A DNA stretch of 42,214 nt from Corallococcus sicarius (GTDB taxonomy: Bacteria > Myxococcota > Myxococcia > Myxococcales > Myxococcaceae), in the NCBI RefSeq assembly GCF_003611735.1, contig NZ_RAWG01000054.1, positions 1 through 42,214 on the forward strand. The letters are read 5' to 3'. Every line of letters starts with the position of its first letter. Positions within the stretch are counted from its first letter, which is position 1. Under the pieces are notes generated by a model. The model did no database searches and was not told the DNA's origin. It saw only the letters and a list, made by a program, of their open reading frames with translations. Shown here one piece after another: positions 7,422-18,300 of the stretch. Position numbers and translations under genes: made by a program.

Positions 7422-8547
7422 GCGGCGCCTTCTTGAAGTAAGCCCGTCGCTCCAGCCGCTCGCGCCACCGCAGCGCGGGTCGCTCCACCCCGTGGTGCAG
7501 GAGCAGCGAGGCAATCAACACCGCCACGGCGCCACCCACCAGCGTGAGGACGTGGAACGTGCCCAGGCCGTGGGGCTCCAGGGCGACTCGCACCGCGTGC
7601 TGCACGGCCTTGTGCGTGAGGTAGACGGTGAAGCTCAGCGCCGCGAAGGTCCGCACCCCCGGGATGCGGGCACAGAGGCTTGAGACCGCAGGGCCCGCCA
7701 TCGACAGCAGCAGCGCCGCGTAGCCGATGGAGATCAGGGGGAACGCCAGCACTGCGTAGGGCAGCTCCCGGTCGTATTGCTGATTCACGAAGAACGCACC
7801 TCCGATACCCAGCAGCGCCACTGCCGGCAGGAGCAGGCCCGGCCTGTGCGTCCAGCGCTCCCACGCCGCGGGCCGGAAGACGCGCACCAGCGCGAGCATC
7901 ACGCCGCACAGCAGTCCGTCGAGCCGCGCATACGTCGGGTAGTAGAGGACCGTGTCATAGGTGCGCCACGCCTCGTCGTCCGGGCCCAGGCCCCCGAAGA
8001 GGTGCAGCCACAGGCCGCCGCGCAGGAGCATTCCGGCCACCATCACGGCCACCGCGCCCGCGACGACATGGAGCGCCCGCACCCGCCCGCGCAGCGCGAG
8101 CACCGTGAGCGGGAGCACCAGGTAGAAGTGCTCCTCCACGCACAGCGACCACGCGTGGGAGAAACCGCTGATCCGCAGGCCGAAGTTCTGCGTGAAGGTG
8201 AGGAAGCGCCACGCGGGCACGGTGAACGGGCGCTCGGTCCAGGCCGGGACGAACACGTACAGCCCCAGCACGACGAGGAACGACGGCAGGATGCGCAGCG
8301 CGCGCCGCAGGTAGAAGCGTGGCAGCGACGGTGTCTCGCCCTTCGCCACCGGCTCCAGGAACTGCGAGCCGATGAGGAACCCGCTCAGCACGAAGAACAG
8401 CTCCACGCCCGTCCAACCGAAGTGGGCGAGCATCCGGTAGGTCTCGTGACCCTCGGGACGTGGGTGGTGGTAGAGGACGACGAGGACGATGGCCAGGCCC
8501 CGGAGCAGGTCCAGGCCGGCGAAGTGACGCGGTTCGGTGGCGTTCAG
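7408..8547 (-). CDS. Acyltransferase-3 (OafA/YrhL-type) membrane O-acyltransferase
   Basis: An integral membrane acyltransferase with about ten hydrophobic segments. The family hallmark at the N-terminus, 'FAGLDLLRGLAIVLVVLYHH', carries the essential His of the first membrane helix. It is followed by 'GWTGVELFFVLSGFLIG' and later 'SHAWSLCVEEHFYLVLP'. The ATG at 8433 would start after that helix and remove the His, so the real start must lie upstream. No ATG, GTG or TTG exists between it and the in-frame stop TGA (8562-8560). The best candidate is the CTG at 8547, giving 379 residues, or coupling to the upstream gene, which ends at that stop in the same frame. The family transfers acetyl or other acyl groups to sugars, antibiotics or lipids. 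Its place as third gene of the megasynthase operon suggests acylation of the lipopeptide, but this is inference. Confidence 0.78.
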   Translation of the reverse strand: MNATEPRHFAGLDLLRGLAIVLVVLYHHPRPEGHETYRMLAHFGWTGVELFFVLSGFLIGSQFLEPVAKGETPSLPRFYLRRALRILPSFLVVLGLYVFVPAWTERPFTVPAWRFLTFTQNFGLRISGFSHAWSLCVEEHFYLVLPLTVLALRGRVRALHVVAGAVAVMVAGMLLRGGLWLHLFGGLGPDDEAWRTYDTVLYYPTYARLDGLLCGVMLALVRVFRPAAWERWTHRPGLLLPAVALLGIGGAFFVNQQYDRELPYAVLAFPLISIGYAALLLSMAGPAVSSLCARIPGVRTFAALSFTVYLTHKAVQHAVRVALEPHGLGTFHVLTLVGGAVAVLIASLLLHHGVERPALRWRERLERRAYFKKAPLNLR

Positions 8548-8559
8548 CGGAAGCGGCTT

Positions 8560-9366
8560 TCAGCGGGGGGGAGGGCGCGATGCTAACAGGGCCTGCGTCA
8601 CCGTCCGCAACGTCGCTGTTTCAGGCCAGAAGCCCCGGCCGGCGTACTTCACCAGCCGCTCGGCGGTGATGCGCGGGCGGACCATCTGCACCACCCGGAC
8701 CCTGCGTCGGAAGAGGTCCGCCCAGGCGTGTGGGCCCGCGTGGAGCCTCCGGCCGTCCAGCAGGAACTGGCAGATGCTCAGGTCCGTGAAGGCCAGCTGG
8801 TTTCGCACCGGTTCGCCTCCCCCCGTGAAGAGGGCCGGGATGTGGACGAGCTGGAGCAGGTGGCCCTCCGGTGAATGCAGCTCCAGCGCGTACATCTCCC
8901 GGCCGTCCGGGAACCGCCGCAGGCGCAGCCGCTCCTGGAGCGCGCCGTCCCCTTCGAACACCGCCCCGGCGCAGGGCGCGTGGTCGCTGCGGCCCAGGGC
9001 CCGGTCCCTCAACCACGGACCCCAGCGCGTGGCCCCCTTCCTCCGGCAGGGCGTGTAGCCCGTGGCCAGCATCCGCCGCGCGGTCCGCTCCAGCGCCTCG
9101 AGCGAACCGCAGAACAGGTCGTAGTCACCCGTGTCCCCACCGTCGCGCATCTCGCCGGTGAGCCAGCGCAGGAGGCGGCCTCCCAAGAGCCACGTGTCGT
9201 CGCCCAGCAGGTGCCGGTGCGGCAGCTCCGGCAGGCCGAGGATGCGCTGGACCTCCTGGAAGGACACCGGCGGCCGGTCCTCCAGCGCCGCCGGGTCCTT
9301 GCTGCCGTCCGCGCCCAGGAGCGCTCGCAGCTGCGCGGCCTCGGCCTGTGTGAAGCGTCGGGGCAT
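8560..9366 (-). CDS. Nucleotidyltransferase-like protein of unknown function
   Basis: A 268-residue soluble protein that I do not recognise as a named family. Residues 59-83 read 'WLLGGRLLRWLTGE' then 'GDTGDYDLF'. A Gly-Gly pair followed by an Asp-x-Asp about 18 residues on is the layout of minimal nucleotidyltransferase folds. The C-terminal 'RLVKYAGRGFW' recalls the helical tail of tRNA/poly(A)-type enzymes. This assignment is structural guesswork. The ATG at 9366 lies only five bases after the megasynthase stop, so the gene is in the same operon. It ends at TGA 8562-8560, directly in frame with the acyltransferase downstream. It could be a tailoring enzyme or a bystander. Confidence 0.6.
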   Translation of the reverse strand: MPRRFTQAEAAQLRALLGADGSKDPAALEDRPPVSFQEVQRILGLPELPHRHLLGDDTWLLGGRLLRWLTGEMRDGGDTGDYDLFCGSLEALERTARRMLATGYTPCRRKGATRWGPWLRDRALGRSDHAPCAGAVFEGDGALQERLRLRRFPDGREMYALELHSPEGHLLQLVHIPALFTGGGEPVRNQLAFTDLSICQFLLDGRRLHAGPHAWADLFRRRVRVVQMVRPRITAERLVKYAGRGFWPETATLRTVTQALLASRPPPR

Positions 9367-9371
9367 GGCGG

Positions 9372-12300
9372 CTACCCGTCCCTTCCGGCGGACGTGGGCG
9401 CCGCGAGCAGGGTCCTCAGACGCTCGGCCAGCGCGTCCACGTGGGGCGGACGGATGAGGGTGAAGTGATCACCCGGCACCGCGTGCACCGTCACCCCGCC
9501 CTGAACGTGCTGCCTCCAGCCCAGGTCTTCCGCTGCCTCCGGACCCGCTTCGGCCCGCAGCAGCACCAGCGCTCTGTCGTACGGCCCGGGGACGTAGGCC
9601 CGCGAGGCCGCCTGGTTCGCGCCGAAGTGATGCCACAACTCCCGCAACTCCTCGCACGCGTCCTCCTCCAGGCCCATGGCCACACCCACGTCGGGCGGCC
9701 CTTCCAGGACCCGGCGCAGCTCCACCGGATCCACCAGCCCCAGCACCTCCACCGCGCGCGGATGCACGTCCGCCAGCCGTGAGAGGTGATCCGCGAACTC
9801 CAGCACCCGCTGGCCCATCGCCTCATCCGGCGTGAGCGTCTGCGCGGAGGCCGGCTCCTCGCCCATCGCGTCGATGACGACGAGCAGCTCCACCGCTTCG
9901 CCCTGGAGGCGGAGCTGACGCGCCATCTCGTACGCCACGCGTCCTCCCATGGACCAGCCACCCAGGCGGTACGGCCCTGTCGGCTGCACCCCTCGCACGG
10001 CATCCAGGTAGCGCGTGGCCATGGCCTCCACCGTCGGGCCCGCGCCGTCCTTCGGCACCTGGAGGCCGTAGAAGGGCTGCTCCGGATCCATCCGCCGCGC
10101 CAGCTCCAGGTAGCCCAGCACACTGCCTCCCACCGGGTGTACGCAGAAGAAGGGCGTCCGTGCGCCTCCCTTGCGCAGCATCACCAGTGGCGAGTCCGAG
10201 GACGTGCCCGCGTCGATGCGCGCCGCCAGCCCTTCCAACGTGGGCGCCTCGAAGAGGTCGATGACCGCGAGCCTCGCGCCGAACAGCGTCCCCGCCCGCG
10301 CCACCACCTGCGTGGCCAGCAGCGAGTGGCCGCCCAGGTCGAAGAAGCTGTCGTGTACACCCACGCGCGGCACCCCCAGCAGCTCCTGCCACAGCGCGGC
10401 CAGCCGCTGCTCGGTGGGCGTGCCCGGCGCGACGTGCCCCGTGTCTTCGGAGGACCGCGACGGTTCCGGCAGGGCCTTGCGGTCCACCTTGCCGTTGGAC
10501 GTGCGCGGCAGGGCGCCCAGCACCACGAACGTCGTGGGCACCATGTAGTCCGGCAGCCGCGCCGTCAGGTGGGACCGCAACGCGGACTCTTCCAGGGCCT
10601 GCTCGAAGCGGCCCACCGCGTAGGCGATGAGCTGACGGCCCTGCGAGGCGTCGTCGCGGGCCACCACCACGCACTCGCTCACGCCGGGATGGCGCGCGAG
10701 CACGGCCTCTACTTCACCCAGCTCCACGCGGTAGCCACGGATCTTGAGCTGGTGGTCCACGCGGCCCAGGAACTCGATGCGGCCGTCGCGCAGCCACCGC
10801 ACCCGGTCGCCCGTCCGGTACATCCGGGCTCCTGGCTCCGTCGCGAAGCCGTCCGGCACGAAGCGCTCGGCCGTCAAGTCCGACCGGCCCAGGTAGCCCC
10901 GGCCCACGCTCGCACCGCCGATGAACAGCTCGCCCGGCACTCCCGTGGGCACCGGCTGCCCGTACGCATCCAGCACGTACACGCGCACGTTGCCCAGCGG
11001 CCGTCCCAGCGGCACCGACCGCGTCCCGGCCACGCGCACGCCGCGCTCCACCCGCTGCGCGAGCACGCCCACCGTCGTCTCCGTGGGGCCGTAGTGATTG
11101 AACACCTCGCAGTCAGGTGACAGCGCGTGGACCTTCTCCACCAGCGTCCACGACACCGTGTCCCCGCCCAGCACCAACCGACGGCGCGGCAGCAGCCGCT
11201 TCGCGTCGTCTCCCGCGAGCAGCGCCTCCAGGTGCGTGGGGACGATCTTCAGGCCGTGCACGTCGTGCGCGCGGCCGTACGTCACGAGCTTCCCCGCATC
11301 CGACGCCGTGTCCCGGTCCACCAGGTGCACCGCGCCTCCCGCGCACAGCGTGGGGAACACGGCCGTGTGGCCCAGGTCCGCGGCCAGCGTGGACACCGTC
11401 GCGAAGGACATGCCCTGGGGCAGCTCCAGCCGCTCGCTGACGCCCGCCACGTAGCAGGCGAGCTGCCGGTGCTCGATGACCACGCCCTTGGGCTGGCCGG
11501 TACTTCCCGACGTGTAGATGACGTAGGCCGCGTTGCCCGGCAGGACGCCCGTGTCGGGGGCTTCCTTCGGTTGCGCGTCCAGCAGCCCGTCCTCCGCGTC
11601 CAGCGCCACCAGCAGCTCGCCCTGAGAGGGCAGCTCGTCCGCCAGCGCCTCCTCGGTGACGATGATCTGCACGCCCGCGCCCATCAGCACGTGGCGCATG
11701 CGCTCTGGGGCGCTCGCCGCGCCTGGATCCAACGGCACGTAGGCCCCGCCCGCCTTGAGGATGCCCAGCAGGCCCACGAGCGCGTGCGCCCGTCGCTCCA
11801 CGAACAGGCCCACGCGCGTCTCCGGCGCGACGCCGTATTGTTGGAGCAGGTGCGCCAGCTGGTTCGCCCGCCGCTCCAGCGCCGCGTACGTGAGCGTCCC
11901 GTCCGGAGCCACCACCGCCAGCGCGTCCGGTGTCCGTGCCGCCTGTTCGGAGATGAGGGTGTGGATGCAGCGCTCCGCGTACGGCAGCGCCGTGTCGTTG
12001 AACGTCGCGAGCAGCCGCTGACGCTCCGGCTCCGGCAGCAGCGGGAAGTCCGACAGGCGCAGCGCTCCCCCCTGCGCGACGATGCTCTGGAGCAGCGCCT
12101 GGAAGCGCTCGGCCATGTGTTCAATCGTGGCCTCGTCGAAGAGGTCGCGGTCGTAGCTCCAGGCGCAGAACAAGCCCTCGGGCGTGGGGCTCATGGACAC
12201 GGTCAGGTCCAGCTTCGCGGCGGCAGTGTGGCTCGCCCCGTCCACGCTCAGCGTCAGGCCGGGCAGCTCCAGTGCCGTGTGCGGCGTGTTCTGGAGGATG

Positions 12301-15300
12301 AGCTTCACCTGGAACAGCGGCGCGTGCGCGCGGCTGCGCTCCGGGTTCACCGCGCGCACGACCTCCTCGAAGGGCAGGTCCTGGTGCGCGAAGGCCCCCA
12401 GCGACACGCGCCGCGTCTGCTCCAACAGCTCCAGGAAGGTGGGGTTGCCGCCCATGCGCAGCCGCACCACGAGCTGGTTGATGAAGAAGCCGATGAGCGA
12501 CTCGGTCTCCGCGGTGTCGCGGTTGGCCACGTCTGTGCCCACCACCACGTCCGTCTGCCCGCTGTAGCGGTGCAGCAGGCCCTGGAAGGCCGCCATCAGC
12601 GCCATGAAGAGGGTCGCGCGACCACGCTGGGCCAGCGCCTCCAGGGCCGTGGTGATGGCCGGCTCCGTCATCCGCATCACCGTGCCGCCCCGGTGGGCTC
12701 GCACCGCGGGACGCGGACGGTCCAACGGCAGCTCCAGCACGGCGGGGGCACCCGCGAGCTGATTGCGCCAGTAATCCAGTTGCTTCTCCAGCAGGTCGCC
12801 GCGCAGCCACTGGCGCTGCCACACGGCGTAGTCCGCGTACTGGATGGTCAGCGGAGGCAGCGGCGAAGGCCGGCCCTGCTGATGGGCGACGTACAGCGCG
12901 CCGACCTCCCGCACCAACACGTCCATGGACCAGCCGTCCGACGCGATGTGGTGCATGGTCAGGAGCACCCGGTACGCGTCCTCCCGCAGCCGCAGGAGCC
13001 GGGCCCGCAGCAACGGGCCTCGCGCGAGGTCGAAGGGCTTCAGCGCCTCTTCCACCTCCAGCCGGTGCGCCTCCGCGTCGCGCGCGTCCTGGGGCCAATC
13101 GCGCAGGTCCACCTGTTCGAGCGGCAGCGCGAGCGCGGGCAGGACGACCTGGGACGGGCCCTCGGGGCCTTCCTGGAAGACGGTGCGCAGGGACTCGTGC
13201 CGGCGCATCACTTCCTGGAAGCAGTGCTCCAGCGCGCGCACGTCCAGGGCTCCCTCCACTCGCAGGGCGATGGGGATGTTGAACGTGGACGTGCCCGGTT
13301 CGAGCTGATCCAGGAACCACAGCCGCTGCTGCGCGAACGACAGCGGCATGCGTGCCTCGCGGGGCACGGGCCGCAGCGGCGGCGCCTGGAGCGCAATCCC
13401 TCCCTGGAGTTGCTCCTCCACGCGCTGCGCTTGTTCCTCCAGCGTGCGCGCCTCGAAGAGGACCTGGAGCGGCAGCTCCACCTGGAAGGCCGTGCGGATG
13501 CGCGACAACAACTGCGTCGCGAGCAGCGAGTGTCCGCCGCGCGCGAAGAAGTCGTCCGTCGCGCCCACCGCCTCCTGCTTGAGCACTTCACGCCAGAGCA
13601 TGGCGAGGCGGGTCTCGGTGTCCGTGCGCGGGGCGATGAAGGCCTCGCGGGCGCGCTCGGCTTCGGGGGCGGGGAGGGCGCGGCGGTCCACCTTGCCGCT
13701 GGCGGTGCGTGGCAGGGCTTCCACGGACACGAAGGTCGAAGGCACCAGGGCCTCCGGCAGCGTGCGCCGCAGGAAGGTGCGCAGCGCTTCGGTTTCCACG
13801 GGACGCGCGGAGCGGGAGGCGACGTAGGCCACCAGCGCGACGCCCTGGGCTCCGTCGTCACGCGCCACCACCGCGGCTTCGCGCACGTCGGGGTGCTGCG
13901 TGAGCGCGGCTTCGACCTCACCGGGCTCCACGCGCAGGCCGCGCAGCTTCACCTGGTAGTCGAGCCGCCCGAGGAACAGGAGGCGACCATCGGGCAGCCA
14001 GCGGGCCCGGTCTCCGGAGCGATACAGCCGCGCGCCGGGCTCGGTGGTGAAGGGGTGGGGGATGAAGCGCTCGGCGGTGAGGGCGGAGCGGCCCAGGTAG
14101 CCCTGCGCCAGGGGCACGCCGCCCAGGTGCAGCTCTCCCGGCACGCCGATGGGCACCGGGCGCAGCGCGGCGTCCAGCACGTAGGCCTCGCCGTTGGTCA
14201 CCGGCCGGCCGATGGGCAGCGGGGTGCGGGCCTCGTCGTCCGTGATGGGCGCCCAGGTGGCGTCGATGGTCGTCTCGGTGGGGCCGTAGGCGTTGACGAG
14301 TCGCACCGTGGGCAGCACCGCGCGCAGCCGCGTGGCCAGGTCCGGCGTCAGGGCCTCGCCGCCGCAGAAGAGCCAGCGCAGGTGCGTGGCCTTCGCGAAG
14401 GCGGGCTCCGTCGCCAGGAAGCGCAGCACGGTGGGCACGGCCTGGAGGACGGTGATGCGCTGCTTCGACAGCGTGTCCGCGAGGAGCGAGGCGTCACGCT
14501 GGGCCTCGGGCGGCGCGAGCACGAGCGTGGCGCCGGACAGCAGGGTGGAGAAGACCTCCGCGACGGAGACGTCGAACCCGAGGGCCGCGAGCTGGAGCTG
14601 ACGGTCGCCCGCGCCCAACCCGAACGTGGTTCCCATCCACGTCGCGTGGTTCGCGAGCGAGCGGTGCGAGATGAGCGCGCCCTTGGACTTCCCGGTGCTG
14701 CCGGACGTGTAGAGGACGTAGGCAGGCAGCTCCACGGGCACGTCAGGGAGCAGGGATGCGGCGGTGGGCGGCTCGAAGGGCACATCCACTTCGACGATGC
14801 GGCCCTGGAAGGCGGGCAGCGCGGGACGCAGCCGCTGCTCGGTGAGGAGCACCGTGACGGCCGCATCCTCCAGTTGGAAGGCGAGCCGCTCCGGCGGTGA
14901 GCTGACATCGAGCGGCACGTAGGTCGCGCCTGCCTTGAGCGTGCCCAGCAGCGCCACGGGCAGGGCATGCGAGCGTTCCAGGTACAGCGCCACCCGTGCT
15001 CCGGTGGTGACACCCTGCGTGCGCAGGTGCCGGGCGAGCGCATCGGCGCGGGCGTCCAGCTCCTGGTAGGTGACGGGCCTTGCGTCGTGCTCCACGGCCA
15101 CGGCGTCGGGGGTGGCGCGGGCCTGGGCTTCGAACAGCGCGTGGACCGGCGTGTCGTTCGGGAAGTCGGCGCGCGAACGGGTCCACTCGCCCAGCACCTG
15201 CTGCCGCTCCGCGTCCGTGAGGAGGGCCAGGTCCGCCAGCCGGCGCTCAGGGTGGGCGGCGGCGTCCTCCAGGAGCACGCGCAGGTGCTCGATGAGGCGC

Positions 15301-18300
15301 TCGACCGTGCTCCGGTCGTAGAGGTCGGTGCGGTACTCCACGCCGCCCTCGAGCCCTTCAGGCTTCTCGTTGAGCGTGAGGGAGAGGTCGAACATGGCGG
15401 TGCCCGCGTCCACCGGCTGGGGCTCGATGCGCATGCCGGGCAGCGACAGCTCCGCGCTCGGCGTGTTGAGCATCACCAGCGACACCTGGAAGAACGGCGT
15501 GCGTTCGGCCTGACGCTTCGGCTGGAGGACCTCCACCAGCTTCTCGAACGGCACGTCCTGGTGGTCGTAGGCATCCAGCGTGACGCGCTTCACCCGGCCC
15601 AGCAGCTCGCGGAAGGTCGGGTTGCCGTCCAACCGCGTGCGCATCACCAGCGTGTTGACGAAGAAGCCGATGAGGCCTTCGGTCTCCTCGCGCGTGCGGC
15701 CCGCGATGGGGGTGCCCACGCTGACGTCGTCCTGATCCGCCCAGCGGGAGAGCACGGCCTGGAAGCCCGCGAGCAGGCCCATGAACAGCGTGGCCCCTTC
15801 GTGCTGGCACAGCGCCGTCAGGTCCTGCGTCAGCTTCCGGGGCAGCATCAGGTGGAAGCTCGCGCCCGGCTGACGCGAATCCGCGGTGCGCGGCCGGTCC
15901 GTGGGCAGCTCCAACGCGGAAGCGGCTCCGGCAAGCTGGTGACGCCAGTAATCGAGCTGCGCCTTCAGCACGTCGCCCTGGAGCCAGTCGCGCTGCCAGA
16001 CGGCGTAGTCCGCGTACTGCACGGGCAGCGGTGGCAGCGCCAGGGGCTGTCCCGTCATGAAGGCGGCGTAACGCGCGACCATCTCCCGGATGAGGATGGC
16101 GATGGACCAGCCGTCGGAGACGATGTGGTGCATCGTCACGAGCAGCAGGTGCTCGCGCTCCGACAGCCAGAGCAGGCGTGCCCGCAGCAGCGGGCCCCGG
16201 GCGAGGTCGAAGGGCTGACGGGCCTCTTCCTGAGCGAGGTGCTCCGCGGCCTCCTCGCGCACCTCCACGGCCAGCGCCCGCAGGTCCTCCACGGACAGGG
16301 GGAAGGGCGCCTTGGGGGCAATCACCTGCACGGGCGTGCCCGCGTGGGTGGCGAACGTGGTGCGCAGGGATTCGTGACGGCGCACCAGCTCCGTGAAGGC
16401 GCGCTCCAGGGCCGCCACGTCCAGCGCGCCGTGCAGCCGCAGCGCGACCGGCATGTTGTAGATGGGCAGGCCCGGCTGGAACTGATCCAGGAACCACAGG
16501 CGCTGCTGCGCGAACGACAGCGGCAGGTCTCCCTGACGCGGCACGGGGCGCAGCGGCGGCGCCTGGAGCCGCACGGCGCGAGCGAGGGTGGCATCCAGCA
16601 GCGCCGCCTGGGCCTCCAGCGTGCGCGCTTCGAAGAGGTCCTGCAGCCGGGGCTCCACCGCGAACGTGGCGCGGATCCGCGACAGCAGCTGCGTCGCGAG
16701 CAGGGAGTGGCCGCCACGGTCGAAGAAGTCGTCGTGCGCGCCCGTGCCCTTCGTGCCCAGTAGCTCGTTCCACAGCGTGGCGAGCCGGGCCTCCGTGTCC
16801 GTGCGCGGCTGGAGGCTCGTGTCGTTCGCGCCCACGGCTTCCGGTGCGGGCAGCGCACGGCGGTCCACCTTGCCGTTGCGCGTGACGGGCAGTGAGCCCC
16901 GCATGACGATGGCGGAGGGCACCAGGTACTCCGGCAGCCGCTCGCGCAGCCAGGTCTTCAGGGCCTGGACGTCCAGCAGCGGCGCTGTCGAAGCGGCTCC
17001 GGCGCGGGGCACCACGTAGGCCACCAGGGCACGTCCCCCCGGCATGTCGTCGCGCGCCAGCACCACCGCCTCGCGCACGGAGGCGTGTCCGAGGAGCACG
17101 GCCTCGATTTCACCCGGCTCCACGCGGAAGCCGCGCAGCTTCACCTGGGTGTCGCGGCGGCCGAGGAACTGGAGCGTGCCGTCCGCCTTCCAGCGGACCT
17201 GATCTCCGGAGCGGTACATCCGCGCTCCCGGCACGGTGCTGAAGGGGTCCGCCAGGAACCGCTCCGCGGTGAGCGCGGGCTGCTGGAGGTAGCCCCCGGC
17301 GAGCCCGTCTCCGGACAGGTACAGCTCTCCGGGCACGCCAGCCGGCACGGGCCGCAGGGATGCGTCGAGCACGTACACGCGCGTGTTGGCGAGGGGCCGG
17401 CCGATGGACACCGGTGACTCCACCGCGCTCGCGTCGGTCATGACGTGGCAGGTGGTGAAGGTGGTGCCCTCGGTGGGGCCGTACCCGTTCACCAGCCGGC
17501 CCGCGCGGGCCACGTGCTCGCGCACCCGTGTCGGTGACAGCACGTCGCCCCCGGCGAGCACCTGACGCACCCGCGCCAGGGCTTCCGGCTGCGTGGCCAC
17601 CATCTGTTCGAACAGCGCGGACGTCAGCCACAGCGTGGTGACGTGGTGCGCGTCCAACGCGCGGCCCAGCGCCTCCAGCGACATCGCACCGGGCTCCGCC
17701 AGCACCAGCCGGCCGCCGTGCAGCAGGCAGCCCCACAGCTCGAACGTCGAAGCGTCGAAGGCGAGCGGGGCCAGTTGCAGGAAGACCTCGTCCGGACCGA
17801 GCCGCGCGAAGTCCGTCCCCATCACCAGCCGGACGATGCCCCGGTGCGGGACGCAGACGCCCTTGGGCCGGCCCGTGGTGCCGGAAGTGTAGAGGACATA
17901 GGCCAGCGCATCGCCTCCCAGCGTCGGCTCCGGCGCCGTGTCCGGCTCCGCGTCCAGGCGTGCGGCCTCCGTGTCGAGCACCAGCGGCCAGGGCGCGGTG
18001 GGGGGCAGGTGCTGCTGCATCGCCGTCGAGGTGAGGACCCGCACCGCGCCGGTGTCCTGGAGGAGGAAGGACTGCCGCTCCAGGGGCGCCTCGGGGTCGA
18101 GCGGGACGTAGGCCGCTCCCGCCTTGAGGATGCCGAGCACGGCCACCACCAGCTCCAGCGAGCGCTCCAGGCACAGGGCCACCCGCGCGCCCGGCTTCAC
18201 GCCGGTCTTGCGCAGGTGCCACGCGAGTTGGTTCGCCCGGTGGTCCAGCGCCGCATACGTCAGCGTCCGTCCCTGGAACTCCAGCGCCACCGCGTCCGGC

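Noticed and set aside
8563-8575. Possible frameshift fusing the nucleotidyltransferase-like and acyltransferase genes at a G7 run
   Set aside because: The two genes are already in one frame with a single TGA between them. Adding or removing one base moves the downstream part out of frame, so a frameshift does not explain the missing start.
11127-14900. Very long open frame (over 1,200 codons) antisense to the megasynthase
   Set aside because: It lies opposite intact C, A and PCP domains, has Arg/His/Gln/Val-rich composition with no domain, and arises from the extreme GC bias at third codon positions.
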